DNA of 64,000 bases from Capronia americana (taxonomy: Eukaryota > Ascomycota > Eurotiomycetes > Chaetothyriales > Herpotrichiellaceae), in assembly GCA_016110215.1 (NCBI GenBank), contig JADWQD010000002.1, forward strand, positions 2,294,001 through 2,358,000, read 5' to 3'. Below the pieces are notes generated by a model that worked only from the letters and a program-made list of their open reading frames with translations, was not told the DNA's origin and searched no databases. Position numbers and translations under genes: made by a program. Below are positions 11,689 to 22,485 of this stretch, piece after piece (position 1 is the first letter of the stretch; the number at the start of each line of letters is the position of its first letter).

Positions 11689-12173
11689 TACCCGGGAGAC
11701 TGCTCTGGATGCGAGTTCAACGACGTCGAGGCCCGCTGATCCGCTCGAAGTATGGAACCATGTTTTGGAAAGACAGGCAACTTGAGAGGGCTCCTTGTGA
11801 TAACGCCGTAACCGGCAGCGAGGGTGAAATCCAACTCGTGAGGCTGTTTCTGCGGTCGTCACCTCCCGGTCGTTGGACCTTTAACTGTGAAAAGGAGTGG
11901 TATTCAATTGGACGACACGTTTATCGTTATCCCGATTCGTCACATCGGAAGAGTCTCACTCCAGACTAATTAGATATTGGATGCATTGGTTTTTCGCCAG
12001 CGCTACGCCGATTGCACAGCGGGCTAGGGGCATTCGGCACAACCCGCTTGTTATTTACCAGATGGGCCATCAAGTGCACAATGGGCTTTGACACTGCCAG
12101 GGCGCCATGACAAGTAATGATACACGCCCCTTGGAGTCCTTCTGGTCCAGCATGAGCATAGCCTCAAAGCCAA
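11689..12173. other. Convergent intergenic region
   Basis: This lies between the 3' ends of the Cys-rich gene (plus) and the aldehyde dehydrogenase gene (minus). I see no coding sequence or repeat. It should hold both transcript ends. Confidence 0.4.
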
Positions 12174-13711
12174 TTATGCAGCCATGTTGATCAGGACGGT
12201 CTTTGGCTCGGTGAATAATCTCAACGCATACTCCCCGAATTCCCGCCCAATACCGCTCTGTTTCTTGCCTCCAAAGGGTGCTTGTAAGCTCTGCAAGCTG
12301 ATGCAGTTGATCCCGACGACACCAGACTCCAGTGCCGAGGACACCCGCAAAGCTCGTGTGATGTCCCGCGTAAAGACTCCGGACATCAAACCAAACTCGG
12401 TATCGTTGGCAAGTCTCAAGACTTCTTCTTCTGTCTCGAAAGTCTTGATGACGCTGACTGGGCCAAAAACCTCCTGGCGATAGATTTCCGCGTCGTCCCT
12501 GGGGTTTAAAAACACCGTGGGTTCCATATAACACCCTGTTTCGCCGTACTGGACGCCTCCGACCACCAAATCCGCCTCGGTTTTCCCTCGTTCCACCATT
12601 GATTTCACTCGAGCAAGCTGTGACTGGTCCACCATGGGGCCCAACCTAACAGCTGGATCCTGCGGGTCTCCCAAGTCGCTGGCGGCTTCCTTCATCCTTT
12701 TCTTATATTCTTGGATGAACTTGTCGGCGATGCCCTTCTGGACGTACACTCGAGAAGCAGCGACACAAAGCTGGCCGCTTCGTGTCAAGATCGCGTTTAT
12801 TGTCCACGTGAGCGCGTTCTCGATATTGGCATCCTCGAAAATCACCGCTGGACTCTTTCCTCCGAGCTCCAGGGTTACACGTTTCAGGTTGCTTCGAGCG
12901 GCGGCCTCTTGGATCTTCTTGCCCGTCGCAATCGAGCCGGTAAAGCTGACCTTGCGGATCCTCATATGCTCGGCAAGGAGGGCGCCAGTCGACCCAGGCC
13001 CCGTAACGACTTGGATAACTCCGGGAGGAAAGCCGGCTCTCTCAAAGAGGGACGCGGCAGCCAAAGACCCCAGTGGAGTCTTCTCACTGGGCTTCACAAT
13101 CATGACGTTTCCAGTCGCAAGCGCCGGTGCAGCCTTGAGGAAGAAGGTCGCTACCGGTGCGTTAAAGGGGTTGATGGCGGCACAGACACCCAGTGGCTCG
13201 TGCCGGACCAACTTCACAAACCCTGAGACAATGAGTAAGTATTTCAGTCCTGTTCCAAAACAAGAGAGACCGCGGTCACAATTTCTCGCTTACCATCATC
13301 GGCGGGAAAGTAGTCGCCCTTCTGTTTGTCTGTCCACCCTGCGTAGTAAAGCACACAGTTCCTGATATAATTCCGCTCACGCACCGGAGCTAGGGAAACT
13401 GGGATTCCGGATGTCAATGAGTCGAGCGTGAGAATCGGCATGAGCTCGTCATCAAGCAGTGCGGCCAGTTTGAGCATGCACTCTGTCCGTTGTATAGCTG
13501 AAAACCCACTCCATGGTCCATGGAAAGCCTCTTCAGCGTACTTTACCGCGTCCTCGATGTCTGCAGGGCCTGCGATCGGGATGTTGTCGACGACGACGGT
13601 GTTATCCTTGGGGTTCTTGAGGCTGTACGTCTCCGTGCTCTTCGCCGCCACGTATCGGTTGTTCAAATACAGCTGAGTGTAGCCTTTCGGATCCAAGGCA
13701 GTGCTACCCAT
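12174..13711 (-). CDS. NAD(P)-dependent aldehyde dehydrogenase
   Basis: Two exons (13711-13294, 13222-12174) give 488 residues, the normal length for the soluble ALDH superfamily. It oxidises an aldehyde to the carboxylic acid. Visible motifs are the cofactor-binding IVKPSEKTPLG and FTGSIATG, the general base Glu at about residue 258 in LELGGKSP, and the catalytic Cys at about residue 292 in GQLCVAASR. The C-terminal block KQSGIGREFGEYALRLFTEPKTV is also clear. It is divergent from the ADH gene 472 bp away, and an exact TCGG-N6-CCGA palindrome lies between them. In context it would finish the route alcohol to aldehyde to acid. The closest relative in the window is the ALDH relic near 35,100-35,600, which shares the FT-(x)-TVLIN ending. 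Confidence 0.93.
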
Positions 13712-14183
13712 TGCTGCTAACTGTTACTCGTTCGATCGAGTCCCCATGGGAAGGAGCTTGAGGGTACGGAGTACTCTATGTTATTTCACAAGACACTTGA
13801 AGCATGCCCCGTGCTGGCGGCACGCCGGCCAGCTGAAGTGGACACCTTCGGGCCAAGGGCGAGCCCATTCCGGTGGCAGGCACACAGGCTAGGCGGTCGC
13901 CGAGATCTGCTTTCTTCTCGGATATGCATCGCGTGGAGATTCGGGGATACATCCCTACAGCCCCCTCCTCTTTCAGCTGCAACCTTGTTCTGCTTCTTGT
14001 GGCTGCTGCCTCAGACTCGAGAACGGTTGACCTCGGTCCAAGCCGAGAAGTGTTCGCTCTTCTGACGAGTGGGGTTCTCCCTCGACATTAAAATGCATAC
14101 GATAATAATCAATACGTGTTGCTGCTCTTCCGGCGTCCTAATAACGTCTTTCAAATCATACATTCATTCGACCCGATCACCCA
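13712..14183. other. Bidirectional promoter region of ALDH and ADH
   Basis: 472 bp separate the two divergent starts. It holds one exact TCGG-N6-CCGA palindrome (listed separately) and no gene. Confidence 0.6.
14033..14046. promoter_or_regulatory. Palindrome TCGG-N6-CCGA, exact copy 1
   Basis: The sequence is TCGGTCCAAGCCGA. It lies 138 bp before the ADH start and 322 bp before the ALDH start. It matches the inverted CGG half-site type bound by Ppr1/UaY-class Zn2Cys6 dimers (6-bp spacing). Confidence 0.6.
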
Positions 14184-15248
14184 ATGGCAGATCAAATGGA
14201 CATCTGGGCGTTGACAGAATGGGACACGCCTCTGAAGAAGCTTCGCCAGCCCGTTCCGACTCCCAAAGGGACGGAAATCTTGATGAGAGTCACACACGCG
14301 GGAGTGTGCCATTCAGACCTCCATACTGCCGAAGGCTTCTATGACATGGGAGGAGGAAAGCGATTCTACGTCAAAGAGCGTGGTGTCCAGCTGCCTGTTG
14401 CGTTGGGGCATGAAATCCTGGGAGAAGTGGCCGCTGTCGGGCCGGACGCGGGCTCCTTGGCTATCGGCTCCCGTCACATCATCTATCCGTGGCTCGGCTG
14501 TGGTGCTTGTGCGCGCTGTAGCCAGGGAAAGGACAACTTGTGCGCCGCGCAAACAGCACTCGGAGTCCTTCGAAATGGCGGCTTTGCCGAGTATGTGGTG
14601 GTACCGCATCCGAAGTACCTCGTCGACCTCGGCGATCTCGATCCCTCGGTGGCCTGTACGTTTGGCTGTTCCGGAATCACCACCCTCAGCGCGGTCGAGA
14701 AGGTCATGCCCCTGCCGCCGGAGGAGCCGGTCCTCCTGATCGGGGCGGGAGGTCTGGGCCTCGCAGCAATATCGGTGTTAAAGTCGTTTGGCCATAAATC
14801 CATTGTCGTTGCAGACATAAGTGACGACAAACTGGCTTCCGCTGCTGCAGCAGGTGCCACCAAGACGGTCAACACCTCTGGCCCGTCCGCAGCTCAAGAC
14901 ATTCTCGCCGCCACCAATGGGCCTGTCGTCGCGGTGATTGATTTCGTGAACAGCTCGGCCACCGCGCGCATGGTGAACGGCCTGCTTGCCAAGGGGGCCA
15001 AATGGGTACAAGTCGGCGTTATGGGAGGTTCGATCGAGTTGTCTCTGGTGGCGAACATTTTCAAAGGCCTGACCATTTATTCCAACATCACCGGAAGTTT
15101 GGACGAGCTCCGGAATCTCGTCCAGCTCGCGAAAGAAGGGAAGCTAGCCCCTGTGCTGGTCCAAAAGATGCCGTGGGACTCAGTGAATGAAGCCATGGAC
15201 TTGCTTAAGGCGGGAAAAGCTTCGGGGCGAATTGTGCTCGTGAAGTGA
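14184..15248 (+). CDS. Zinc-dependent alcohol dehydrogenase (MDR family)
   Basis: This is a single exon of 354 residues. It interconverts an alcohol and an aldehyde or ketone with NAD(P). The catalytic zinc ligands are visible as GVCHSDLH and GHE. The structural zinc loop is the four-Cys segment GCGACARCSQGKDNLC, and the Rossmann motif is GAGGLGLAAI. Length and order match class zinc ADHs. The gene is divergent from the ALDH gene and shares its promoter region, an arrangement expected for a pair acting in sequence. In bacterial cyclohexanol degradation an enzyme of this type oxidises the omega-hydroxy acid made after lactone opening. The same role is an inference here. Confidence 0.92.
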   Translation: MADQMDIWALTEWDTPLKKLRQPVPTPKGTEILMRVTHAGVCHSDLHTAEGFYDMGGGKRFYVKERGVQLPVALGHEILGEVAAVGPDAGSLAIGSRHIIYPWLGCGACARCSQGKDNLCAAQTALGVLRNGGFAEYVVVPHPKYLVDLGDLDPSVACTFGCSGITTLSAVEKVMPLPPEEPVLLIGAGGLGLAAISVLKSFGHKSIVVADISDDKLASAAAAGATKTVNTSGPSAAQDILAATNGPVVAVIDFVNSSATARMVNGLLAKGAKWVQVGVMGGSIELSLVANIFKGLTIYSNITGSLDELRNLVQLAKEGKLAPVLVQKMPWDSVNEAMDLLKAGKASGRIVLVK

Positions 15249-16047
15249 TTGATTCACTCCTCGCTATAGAGAGATTCCACCGACTGTTATGCTGTTTTAT
15301 CGAAGCAAAAGTCTTCCCTTGTCGGCTTTCTCTTTTATGCGCGTGTGCTCGTGCTTGCTTCGAGCGATCTTGTCGGCCTATTTTTGGACCATGGACGCGA
15401 CGTCCGTCGTCCCGTCAGTCTAGTCATCCCGTCGGTACAGTCGTCCAAGTCTGTCTATTTTATCGTCGTCCTCATCGAAGAAGCTCGTACATCCGGCAGG
15501 CGCTGTGAGCAGCCCCATATTCCTTGTTTCTTCAGGTACTTTGGGTCGTTTTGGCGTCGGCATGGTCGAGGTGCTCTTTCTCCATTGGGTGCTGCAGAGG
15601 GTTCGCCACGAGGACGAGGATTCTTGGTCTGCCGCCACGGCGCCACCGTTATTAGCTACGAATGCTATTCCGTGAGGGTAATTCTTCCTGGAGTCTTCCT
15701 CTGGGCCTGCGAGTGATTCTTGTTGTAAATAATGAATGACATTGCAATGGTGGGATGGTACTTCCATTCCCCCCTTCAACATAAAGGCCCCTATGAATCG
15801 AGTACGGGGCAAGAATGCGCGATGGACAGACAGCCCTTATTCATTTCCACCGGTTTTTCAGGTTACTTGATACTAACCTCATATTTGTGTGGGTTCAGGG
15901 GCAACCTCAACCAGCCGCCAGACCGGGTCAGAGGCGCGGCACCTCATCAGATAGATTCTACCTCTTTCCACAGCATACCCCTTCTTCGTAGTGAAAGGTC
16001 GACGAAGATTTCTGCGTGTGAAAGACCCCAAGCTGCAGCGTGTAAGA
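15249..16047. other. Convergent intergenic region
   Basis: This separates the 3' ends of ADH (plus) and the FAD monooxygenase (minus). A minus-strand open frame at 15,420-15,812 has no family resemblance. No repeat or RNA gene was seen. Confidence 0.4.
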
Positions 16048-18730
16048 TCAGGTCAGACCCTTAGCAAAGCTGGTCTTGACCAGAGCATTTTCTCTCCAGT
16101 ACCATACCGCCGTCATGGTCGCACCAGGTCCCATGACGAGGCTACCCACGGCGATGAGGGCGGCTGCACCCCATATGTCGACGGCTGTTCGACCCATTCG
16201 CCTTAAATCCCACGCAGCCATGCAGAGCCAGGCGTACGTAGCAACGTGGAAGCCCCAGAAGTCTGCCAGGAAGATAGTCCTCAGGCCCTCTCCAAAGGCC
16301 TTGGGTTGCGTGGTAAAGTCAGGCCAGAAGACAGACATCAAGCTCAGGGTGGGTGATGACAGGATCTTCGCCAGGGAGTAGACATGTAGCACCACGCCCA
16401 GCGCACCAGTGACGACGTACAGCTGCTTGAGATATGGCACATCCGGAAAAGGCTCCTTGGCTTTCGGCGACGCTTGTTTGAAGCCTCGTCGCTTCACGAA
16501 GTAATACCCAAGGATGCTGCAAATGAGCGGGACAAACATTGGCGATGGTTGCCAAAGTGACTCGAAATTCTGGATTGTGGACGGGTCCGCCCAAGGTACG
16601 AACATGAGGATTGTAGGAAGGGCGTAGCCGAGTATGACCGCCCAGATGAGGGACATGGCGAATTGTATGGGAACTTGCCGGTTGAGTGGCCACCAGTACG
16701 TTTCCGGCTCTGAAATATACGTGTAGCAGGCGTAATAGAGGGGCATATAGATCCCGACACCTGCCCACTGAACCAGTGTGAGCCAGATGGTGATCCTATT
16801 CAGAAAGTAGTTAGTTAGGTTGGTGATGAGATCGGGGCCAGGAAAAGGAGAAGATGGACGCATGTACTCACAACGTAAGAGGTGTGAGCGCGTTGCGCTT
16901 CCGATATGCCTCCACACTCCAGACCGCAATGGGCTGGATAAGCATCCCGAGGAAGTACATTTGCAAGGTTGCGAAGTTCTCGTCCCAGTTGTTCAAACCG
17001 GGCATGTATGCTGCTGCCAAGAACACCAGGTAGTTGTCGATAGGCGCGATCCCTGTATACTTGCGCTTAAGAGGAAAACTTGGATCGTACGAGAAAGTTC
17101 CAGTCCTCAAGACTGTTTCCAGGTGATGCCCCAGACCGTAGTGGGCTGACCGGATCCACATGCCGTAGTGAACAAGCACAGCAATAAGTAAGTAGAATCC
17201 TATCAAGTACCACTTTGTTATGCCTCGCGGTACCGGGGCGCTGAGAAGTTCGTCTTTGTACGGGATAAGTCTCGGAGCAGGGGCCAGCTTAGGGCTATTC
17301 AGCTTTTCGGCCAGCGGCATGTTGCGGGAGAAGTTGAACGTGACATCCTCCACGTCGGTCAATGGCAACAAATGAAAAGCCGCAAACTCGTGGAGAGGCG
17401 TGTCGAGTAGCTCAGTCCGCTGCTGTTCGTGTGAATGCTCCTTGAGGATGATTGTCCTTGCTTGTCGGATCTTTTGGGTTTTGGCGAATGCGACTTCGAT
17501 CTGTTCCAGCGTGGGCTTGACACTGCCCGACTTTATCAGGGCATCGCGGAGGACGTTGACAAGAGTGGCCGCCGATTCAATAGACGCGTTACCGCCGTGG
17601 CCGGCGATGGGATGGAACTAGGAAATGTTCAGCATAGTTCTTGTGAACAGGGACCGGTATCCTTGTCCTGTGTATTACCTTGTGTGCGGCGTCGCCAATG
17701 GTGATGATGCGCTTGAAATACCACTGTCTAAACACATACTCCTGTAAGGGTACCAGCACTGACGAGATCCTCCTGTCCAAGAGCTGCTTGAATTTCAGGC
17801 TAGGAGTGATGTTGTCGTTTTCTCGCAACGCGAGCAGCTTCTCCTTGTCCTCTTTGGTGTAGGTGGGAATGTCATCGCCGTAGGCTCGTTGCGCCAGCTT
17901 GTAAAAGTAAAACCAGTATACACGGCCCCCTGGGCCACCATTGACGACATAGGATTCATGCTTCTTGAATACCGAGTTCGACGCGCCAGGCTCGATGCCC
18001 TCACAAGGATGGGAGATTCCAAATACACATCCATAATCACAGGGGATGCCTACACCGGGTCAATTGCACGTCGTCCCGCTTAAACAGCCGTGGGAAGGAC
18101 TCACATGAATGCTCGTCGGAGGGAATCCACCCAGGCGACGTCTCATTCGCGATCCTCCACATTTCTTCTCTAACTGAGCTGTGAATGCCGTCTGCGCCGA
18201 CCAGGATGTCACCTTCATAGGAACAATCGTCATGTGTTTTGACCACCACTCCATCGTCCGACAGCTCGACTTTTTGGACTCGTTTCTTCGTCAGGACCTT
18301 TGTCTTGTCCTGGATGTTGTCGTATAGCACCTTGAGAACCATCTGGCGATCCAAAAAGTTGATCGGATAACCGTGTCTTTGGAGCATTTTAGTGTGGTGT
18401 CCTCCACTAGGTCATGGCACAGCCTCACCTCTCATGCATGGATTGGTTCATACCCCGAAACTCGCAGATGATATTGCCCGTTTGATCGCGAAAATGGAAC
18501 GAGTCCAATGGAGGGCAGAGTTCCAGAATCTTCTGATACAAGCCAAGCTGGTCCAATATCCTGTTGCCGTGTGGTAGTATGCCTATGCTCGCACCCACCT
18601 GGGGTGCAATGTCCCCATACGATTCGAGCACCACGAAGTCGATGTCGTATAGCTGCAGCATGTTGGCCAGGGTGAGGCCTGTGATGCTGCCGCCCCCGAT
18701 CACGACTTTGAAATCGCTCTTGACCCTCAT
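16048..18730 (-). CDS. FAD-dependent monooxygenase fused to a C-terminal membrane domain
   Basis: Five exons (18730-18429, 18376-18105, 18049-17679, 17617-16872, 16795-16048) give 812 residues. The N-terminal 400 or so residues are a class A flavoprotein hydroxylase. The dinucleotide motif is KVVIGGGSITGLTLA, the NAD(P)H/FAD motif is ILVGADGIHSSVR, and the ribityl-binding motif is ITIGDAAHK followed by PIAGHGGN. The remaining 400 residues hold about eight hydrophobic helices, including WYLIGFYLLIAVLVHYG, MYFLGMLIQPIAVWSVEA, IWLTLVQWAGVGIYMPLYY and IWGAAALIAVGSLVMGPG. The fusion anchors the oxygenase in a membrane. The tail may itself be catalytic, since some fungal membrane terpene cyclases have a similar size, but I cannot assign it. 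An in-frame ATG at 18802 is an alternative start. Confidence 0.88.
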
Positions 18731-19417
18731 TTTGCCGTTTTGGTTGGTTCGGTCAATGGATGGCTGAATGAGTAGGAAGAAGATTCTGGGGTTAATGTAC
18801 AAGAGCAGGAACTAAGGAAGACTGATTTATATCGCCAGCTCCATCCCGCCAACCAACGAACCGCTCACGACGTGTCAACATGCCAGCCTCGCCCCCCGTA
18901 TTCCTGGGGGAATGCCTGCAGAGGCCATTTCGGACCATCCCGCAACATTCGGAGGCCCCAAATCAGGGGTGAATCCATCCTCGGTGACGACTTTGAGATG
19001 CATGAGAGTTTCAAAGCTGGAATCTCCTCCAGAACAAGCTGCAGCCGGCTGTATACCCGGAGGACGAATCATGGCCAAATGGAAAAAGATGCCGTTCGGA
19101 AAAGCGGCCCGACCAGACTACGACCAACCCAGCATCACCAGCGGCCATCCGGCGGAGGTTCTGTGCTCTTTCAGTGCCAGGTCCGACTCAACTGTCGTAA
19201 AGTGAAGCCCTCTCATGACCTTGATGCAGTTGTTGTCCGAGGGATTGCTGGTTCTCTGTTAATGACGGAAGAGTATTAGGAGAACCATCCAGTCGCCAGT
19301 CTGTCTTAAAGGGGAACGGTGTGACGACCAGTCCTTTTGCTATCGACGCATCCGGCGTCCTGAGAAGTTCCACGTTGGCGACCGGCAGAAGTTTCGAACA
19401 GAGACACTGCCCCTACG
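18731..19417. other. Bidirectional promoter region of FAD monooxygenase and epoxide hydrolase
   Basis: 687 bp lie between divergent starts. It contains an imperfect TCGG-N6-CCG copy at 18930. A weakly zinc-cluster-like peptide near 19,170-19,210 was judged too thin to call. Confidence 0.45.
18930..18943. promoter_or_regulatory. TCGG-N6-CCGA-like site (one mismatch)
   Basis: The sequence is TCGGACCATCCCGC; only the last base departs from the exact palindrome. It lies between the divergent FAD monooxygenase and epoxide hydrolase genes. Confidence 0.35.
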
Positions 19418-20431
19418 ATGGAGAGCCTCCATGGCAAGACGCTCCTCACGCGGCGCTCTCTCAAGTACTCATATTTTGTCTCCCCGTCCGGTGAATCTAC
19501 CAAGCAGCATCCCGCATTGTTGTTTCTTCACGGATTTCCCGACTCGGCACATGTGTGGACTGAAGTGGTCGCCAAACTCGGGGATCTGCCAAACAAAAAG
19601 ATTCTTGTCGATTGCCTGGGGTATGCGGGCACGGACAAGCCCAAGGACACCAGCTTGTACGCGTACAAAGACCAAGCCGATGATCTTGCCGACATCCTGG
19701 ACGGCGAGAACGCCAAATTTACAGTCATTATCGGACATGACTGGGGCAGTGCGCTCGCTCAACGCACCTACCTCCACAAGCGTGAGCTGTTCAGTGGCGT
19801 GGTACTCCTCAACACCGCATACATGGTTCCCTCAGATCAGCCCTTTGACCTCGCCGCCGTGAACGAGCTCACCGAAAAGACATGGGGTTATCCACAGTTC
19901 TCGTATTGGGAGTTCTTCACGGCGCCAGATGCCGCCAACATCATCGACGGAAATCTGGAGAGACTGTGGGAAGTGCTGCATGGCGATGTCGAAGACTGGA
20001 TGAAGAAGATGTTCTGTGTCCCAGGCGCCATGCGCAAATTTTTGCTGGGCAGCGAGGAGGTGCCGTTGAAGCCGTACGCGAAGCGACCAGAATGGAAAGG
20101 CAAGTTCATGCAACAGTTCGAGGTCGACGGCTTCGCCCCAGCCTTGCAGATGTACAAGGCTACTGCGTCGAACGTACAGTTCAGGTCGGATTTGACCATT
20201 TCCAAGGGAAACTTGGTCATAGGTGTGCCGACATTGTACGTGATTTGTACCCAAGATGCGGTCTGCTTGCCCGAAATGATGGCTCCGGCGAAGAACAAGG
20301 GCCTCGTGCCGGATCTGAAGGAGGTTGTGGTGGAGTGTGCACATTGGTCACCAATGGAGAAGCCTGATGAGATCGCCGCACATATACGAGACTTTGTGAT
20401 CGGCAGGTTCTCATCGCGCTCATCTACATAG
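19418..20431 (+). CDS. Alpha/beta hydrolase, epoxide hydrolase type
   Basis: This is a single exon of 337 residues. The oxyanion motif HGFPD is at residues 38-42. The nucleophile elbow GHDWGS has Asp at about 108, the usual nucleophile in epoxide hydrolases and haloalkane dehalogenases rather than Ser. The acid segment CTQDAV and the catalytic His in CAHWSPMEKP follow near the end. The cap region between is rich in aromatic residues (GYPQFSYWEFF), where epoxide hydrolases place their substrate-binding tyrosines. In context it would open an epoxide formed by the P450 or the FAD enzyme, or act as another C-O hydrolase. It is divergent from the FAD monooxygenase. Confidence 0.88.
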   Translation: MESLHGKTLLTRRSLKYSYFVSPSGESTKQHPALLFLHGFPDSAHVWTEVVAKLGDLPNKKILVDCLGYAGTDKPKDTSLYAYKDQADDLADILDGENAKFTVIIGHDWGSALAQRTYLHKRELFSGVVLLNTAYMVPSDQPFDLAAVNELTEKTWGYPQFSYWEFFTAPDAANIIDGNLERLWEVLHGDVEDWMKKMFCVPGAMRKFLLGSEEVPLKPYAKRPEWKGKFMQQFEVDGFAPALQMYKATASNVQFRSDLTISKGNLVIGVPTLYVICTQDAVCLPEMMAPAKNKGLVPDLKEVVVECAHWSPMEKPDEIAAHIRDFVIGRFSSRSST

Positions 20432-21064
20432 GTGATGTTCATATGATTCAATGTATTGTCGCGGGCTCAAACGTTTGAATGCGCGCTACTAACTTTGGAC
20501 ACCTGACAAGCCGACCCTTCCATTTTTTCACCGTAGTAGAAGTCGTGGTTAAACATCAGCGAATGCCACCGACTTGTAGCTAGTCTTTCGAGAATGGGGT
20601 TAAAGGATCAAACCGGCTTTAATAGCATGGATTGCATGTCAGTCAACGTGTATGCGTTTTCCCTCGAGACTCAGAAAAGCTTCGAGGAGTTCATCGCCCA
20701 GCTACGTTGCCTCCATCCTGGACGTGGTCAGGGACACATCCGGGCCTTTGTATGTGTTCCGAACAAGGGACGGAAGAAGCATTTGCTAGAATTTCATGAT
20801 GATCGGTTTGGGGCGGAGGATCATGATGGTGCGGCTCCGCCCCGTGGCCTCAATCATGGGCGATGGTCCGACTCGGGGGTATGGGACTGAATCATTCGGA
20901 GTTCCGATCTTGCTAGTATCGATCGTATGATTAAAATGCCCAACGGTTCGGAATACTGATGGAATGAAACAATTGCCTGACGCTTGCGAATCCAAGCAGT
21001 CAGTAAGTTGTTCAAGATTCCGTCACTGCAGCCGGCTGCCCCTGCAAACTTGACCGTGACAGTC
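20432..21064. other. Upstream region of SDR-1
   Basis: No gene was recognised. A plus-strand frame at 20,594-20,890 lacks any family motif. No exact TCGG-N6-CCGA palindrome was found here; the nearest form is TCGG-N4-CCGA near 20,900. Confidence 0.4.
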
Positions 21065-22321
21065 ATGAGTGTTAATGCGCCACTCAATTTTCCCCATGGG
21101 TTGCTGGCAGGTAATTATGGCGCAGAACTGCCCCATCGGTCGACTGACTGTAGAGCTCAGGGCAGACAGCGATAATTACAGGCGCAGCTCAAGGTATAGG
21201 CGCTGAGACTGCCGCCATTTTTGCGCGCGAGGGTTGCAAGGTGGTCATTGCAGATATTGACGCTGGTACTTGGTTCATGAAACGTGCCGGAATGGCGACG
21301 ATTGATGCTGATCCTGGGAACAGCAAAGGCCGAGGAGACCGCTCAGGCCATCAATTCGGATGGAGGCGCAGCTATGGCCGTCGCAGGGGATATTATGAAC
21401 AATAACGACATCGAGAATCTGGTCCAACAGGCCGTCGAGTTCGGTGGAGGTAAGATTCACATCATTGTCAACAATGCAGGATATGCATGGGACGATGCGA
21501 TCGAGAAAATCCAGGACAAGCAGTGGGGTGGGTGAGCCTTTGTGCCTCGATATCAGCAGCCTTGACGTTTTCGATTCTAATGAACGGACGAAGAAACGAT
21601 CATTGGTCTACACAACACGGCGCCCTTCAAACTCATTCGAGCCGCCGCGCCATACTTTATGGTCAAGGACGGCGAGCCGAGATCCATCGTCAATGTCTCA
21701 TCGACCTCTGGAATCTACGGTAACGCGGGACAAGCCAGCTATGCTTTGGCCAAAGCGGGACTGGTCGGCCTTACCAAAACGGTGGCTCAAGAATGGGGGC
21801 CGGAGTACGGAGTGAGAGTGAACAGTATGCACTTTGCCCCCAAAGGTGGCTCGCTGAGCAATGTCAGGATTGACCGTCTTCATACAGCTGTTGCGTTCGG
21901 AGCCATCAAGACCAGACTTACACAGGCTCCCACAGGTGAGTATGTTGTCAGGCCAGACGGCACAAAGCACGCCGTTGGATTCCACGGTGGGTACGACGAA
22001 AGCGAGAAATGGTCAGTCTTCTCACGTTCCGGTAAGGAGTGTGTGGCCAATAATTGACACCTCTACCCTCTCACAGGATCGGCGATATTCCCCTACGACG
22101 GATTGGAACTCCGACAGACGCTGGGCGGGCTATCTTGGCCGTCGTCTCTCCATTGTTCTCCTATGTGACCGGACAGGTAAGTCGGGCAATGTCCTGAGAG
22201 ACGAGAATCATGCTCACGGCGCCGGGATCTACAGACAATCATGGTAAGCACCACCCACCAGCCTCTCGATGGTCAGCCGATAACATATCATAAGGTTTCG
22301 GGCGGTAGAGGTGGTATGTAG
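21065..22321 (+). CDS. Short-chain dehydrogenase/reductase SDR-1 (eight exons)
   Basis: Eight exons (21065-21110, 21161-21265, 21324-21527, 21594-21824, 21888-22011, 22077-22176, 22235-22243, 22295-22321) give 281 residues. Motifs are the NAD(P) site TGAAQGIG, the acidic VIADID, the structural NNAG, the catalytic Ser in VSSTSG and the Tyr-x3-Lys YALAK. The protein ends TGQTIMVSGGRGGM, typical of SDRs. It would oxidise a secondary alcohol to a ketone, or the reverse, feeding the adjacent BVMO. Exon 7 is only 9 nt (Thr-Ile-Met). The last intron (51 bp) has no in-frame stop, so retaining it would add 17 residues. The many introns contrast with the intronless neighbour hydrolase. Confidence 0.85.
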
Positions 22322-22485
22322 CGTTGAAGGGCCCGGGCGTGACTGGAGACAACGGCCCAACCCCCAACACTGGAGGCCAAGCCGACTCACCGTGCAAGCT
22401 ACAACTTGGTCCGAAACGTTATATCGACTTAAACAATGCAAAGATATCTGTATCTATGTATCTATTTGCCTCTTATCGCGCATGA

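Noticed and set aside
15420..15812. Minus-strand open frame between ADH and the FAD monooxygenase
   Set aside because: It lies in a convergent 3' region and its translation has no recognisable feature.
19160..19280. Peptide CQVRLNCRKVK, weakly like a Zn2Cys6 cluster
   Set aside because: It lacks most of the required cysteines and has no continuation; it could be chance or a very old relic.
20594..20890. Open frame upstream of SDR-1
   Set aside because: No family resemblance; it overlaps the expected SDR-1 promoter.
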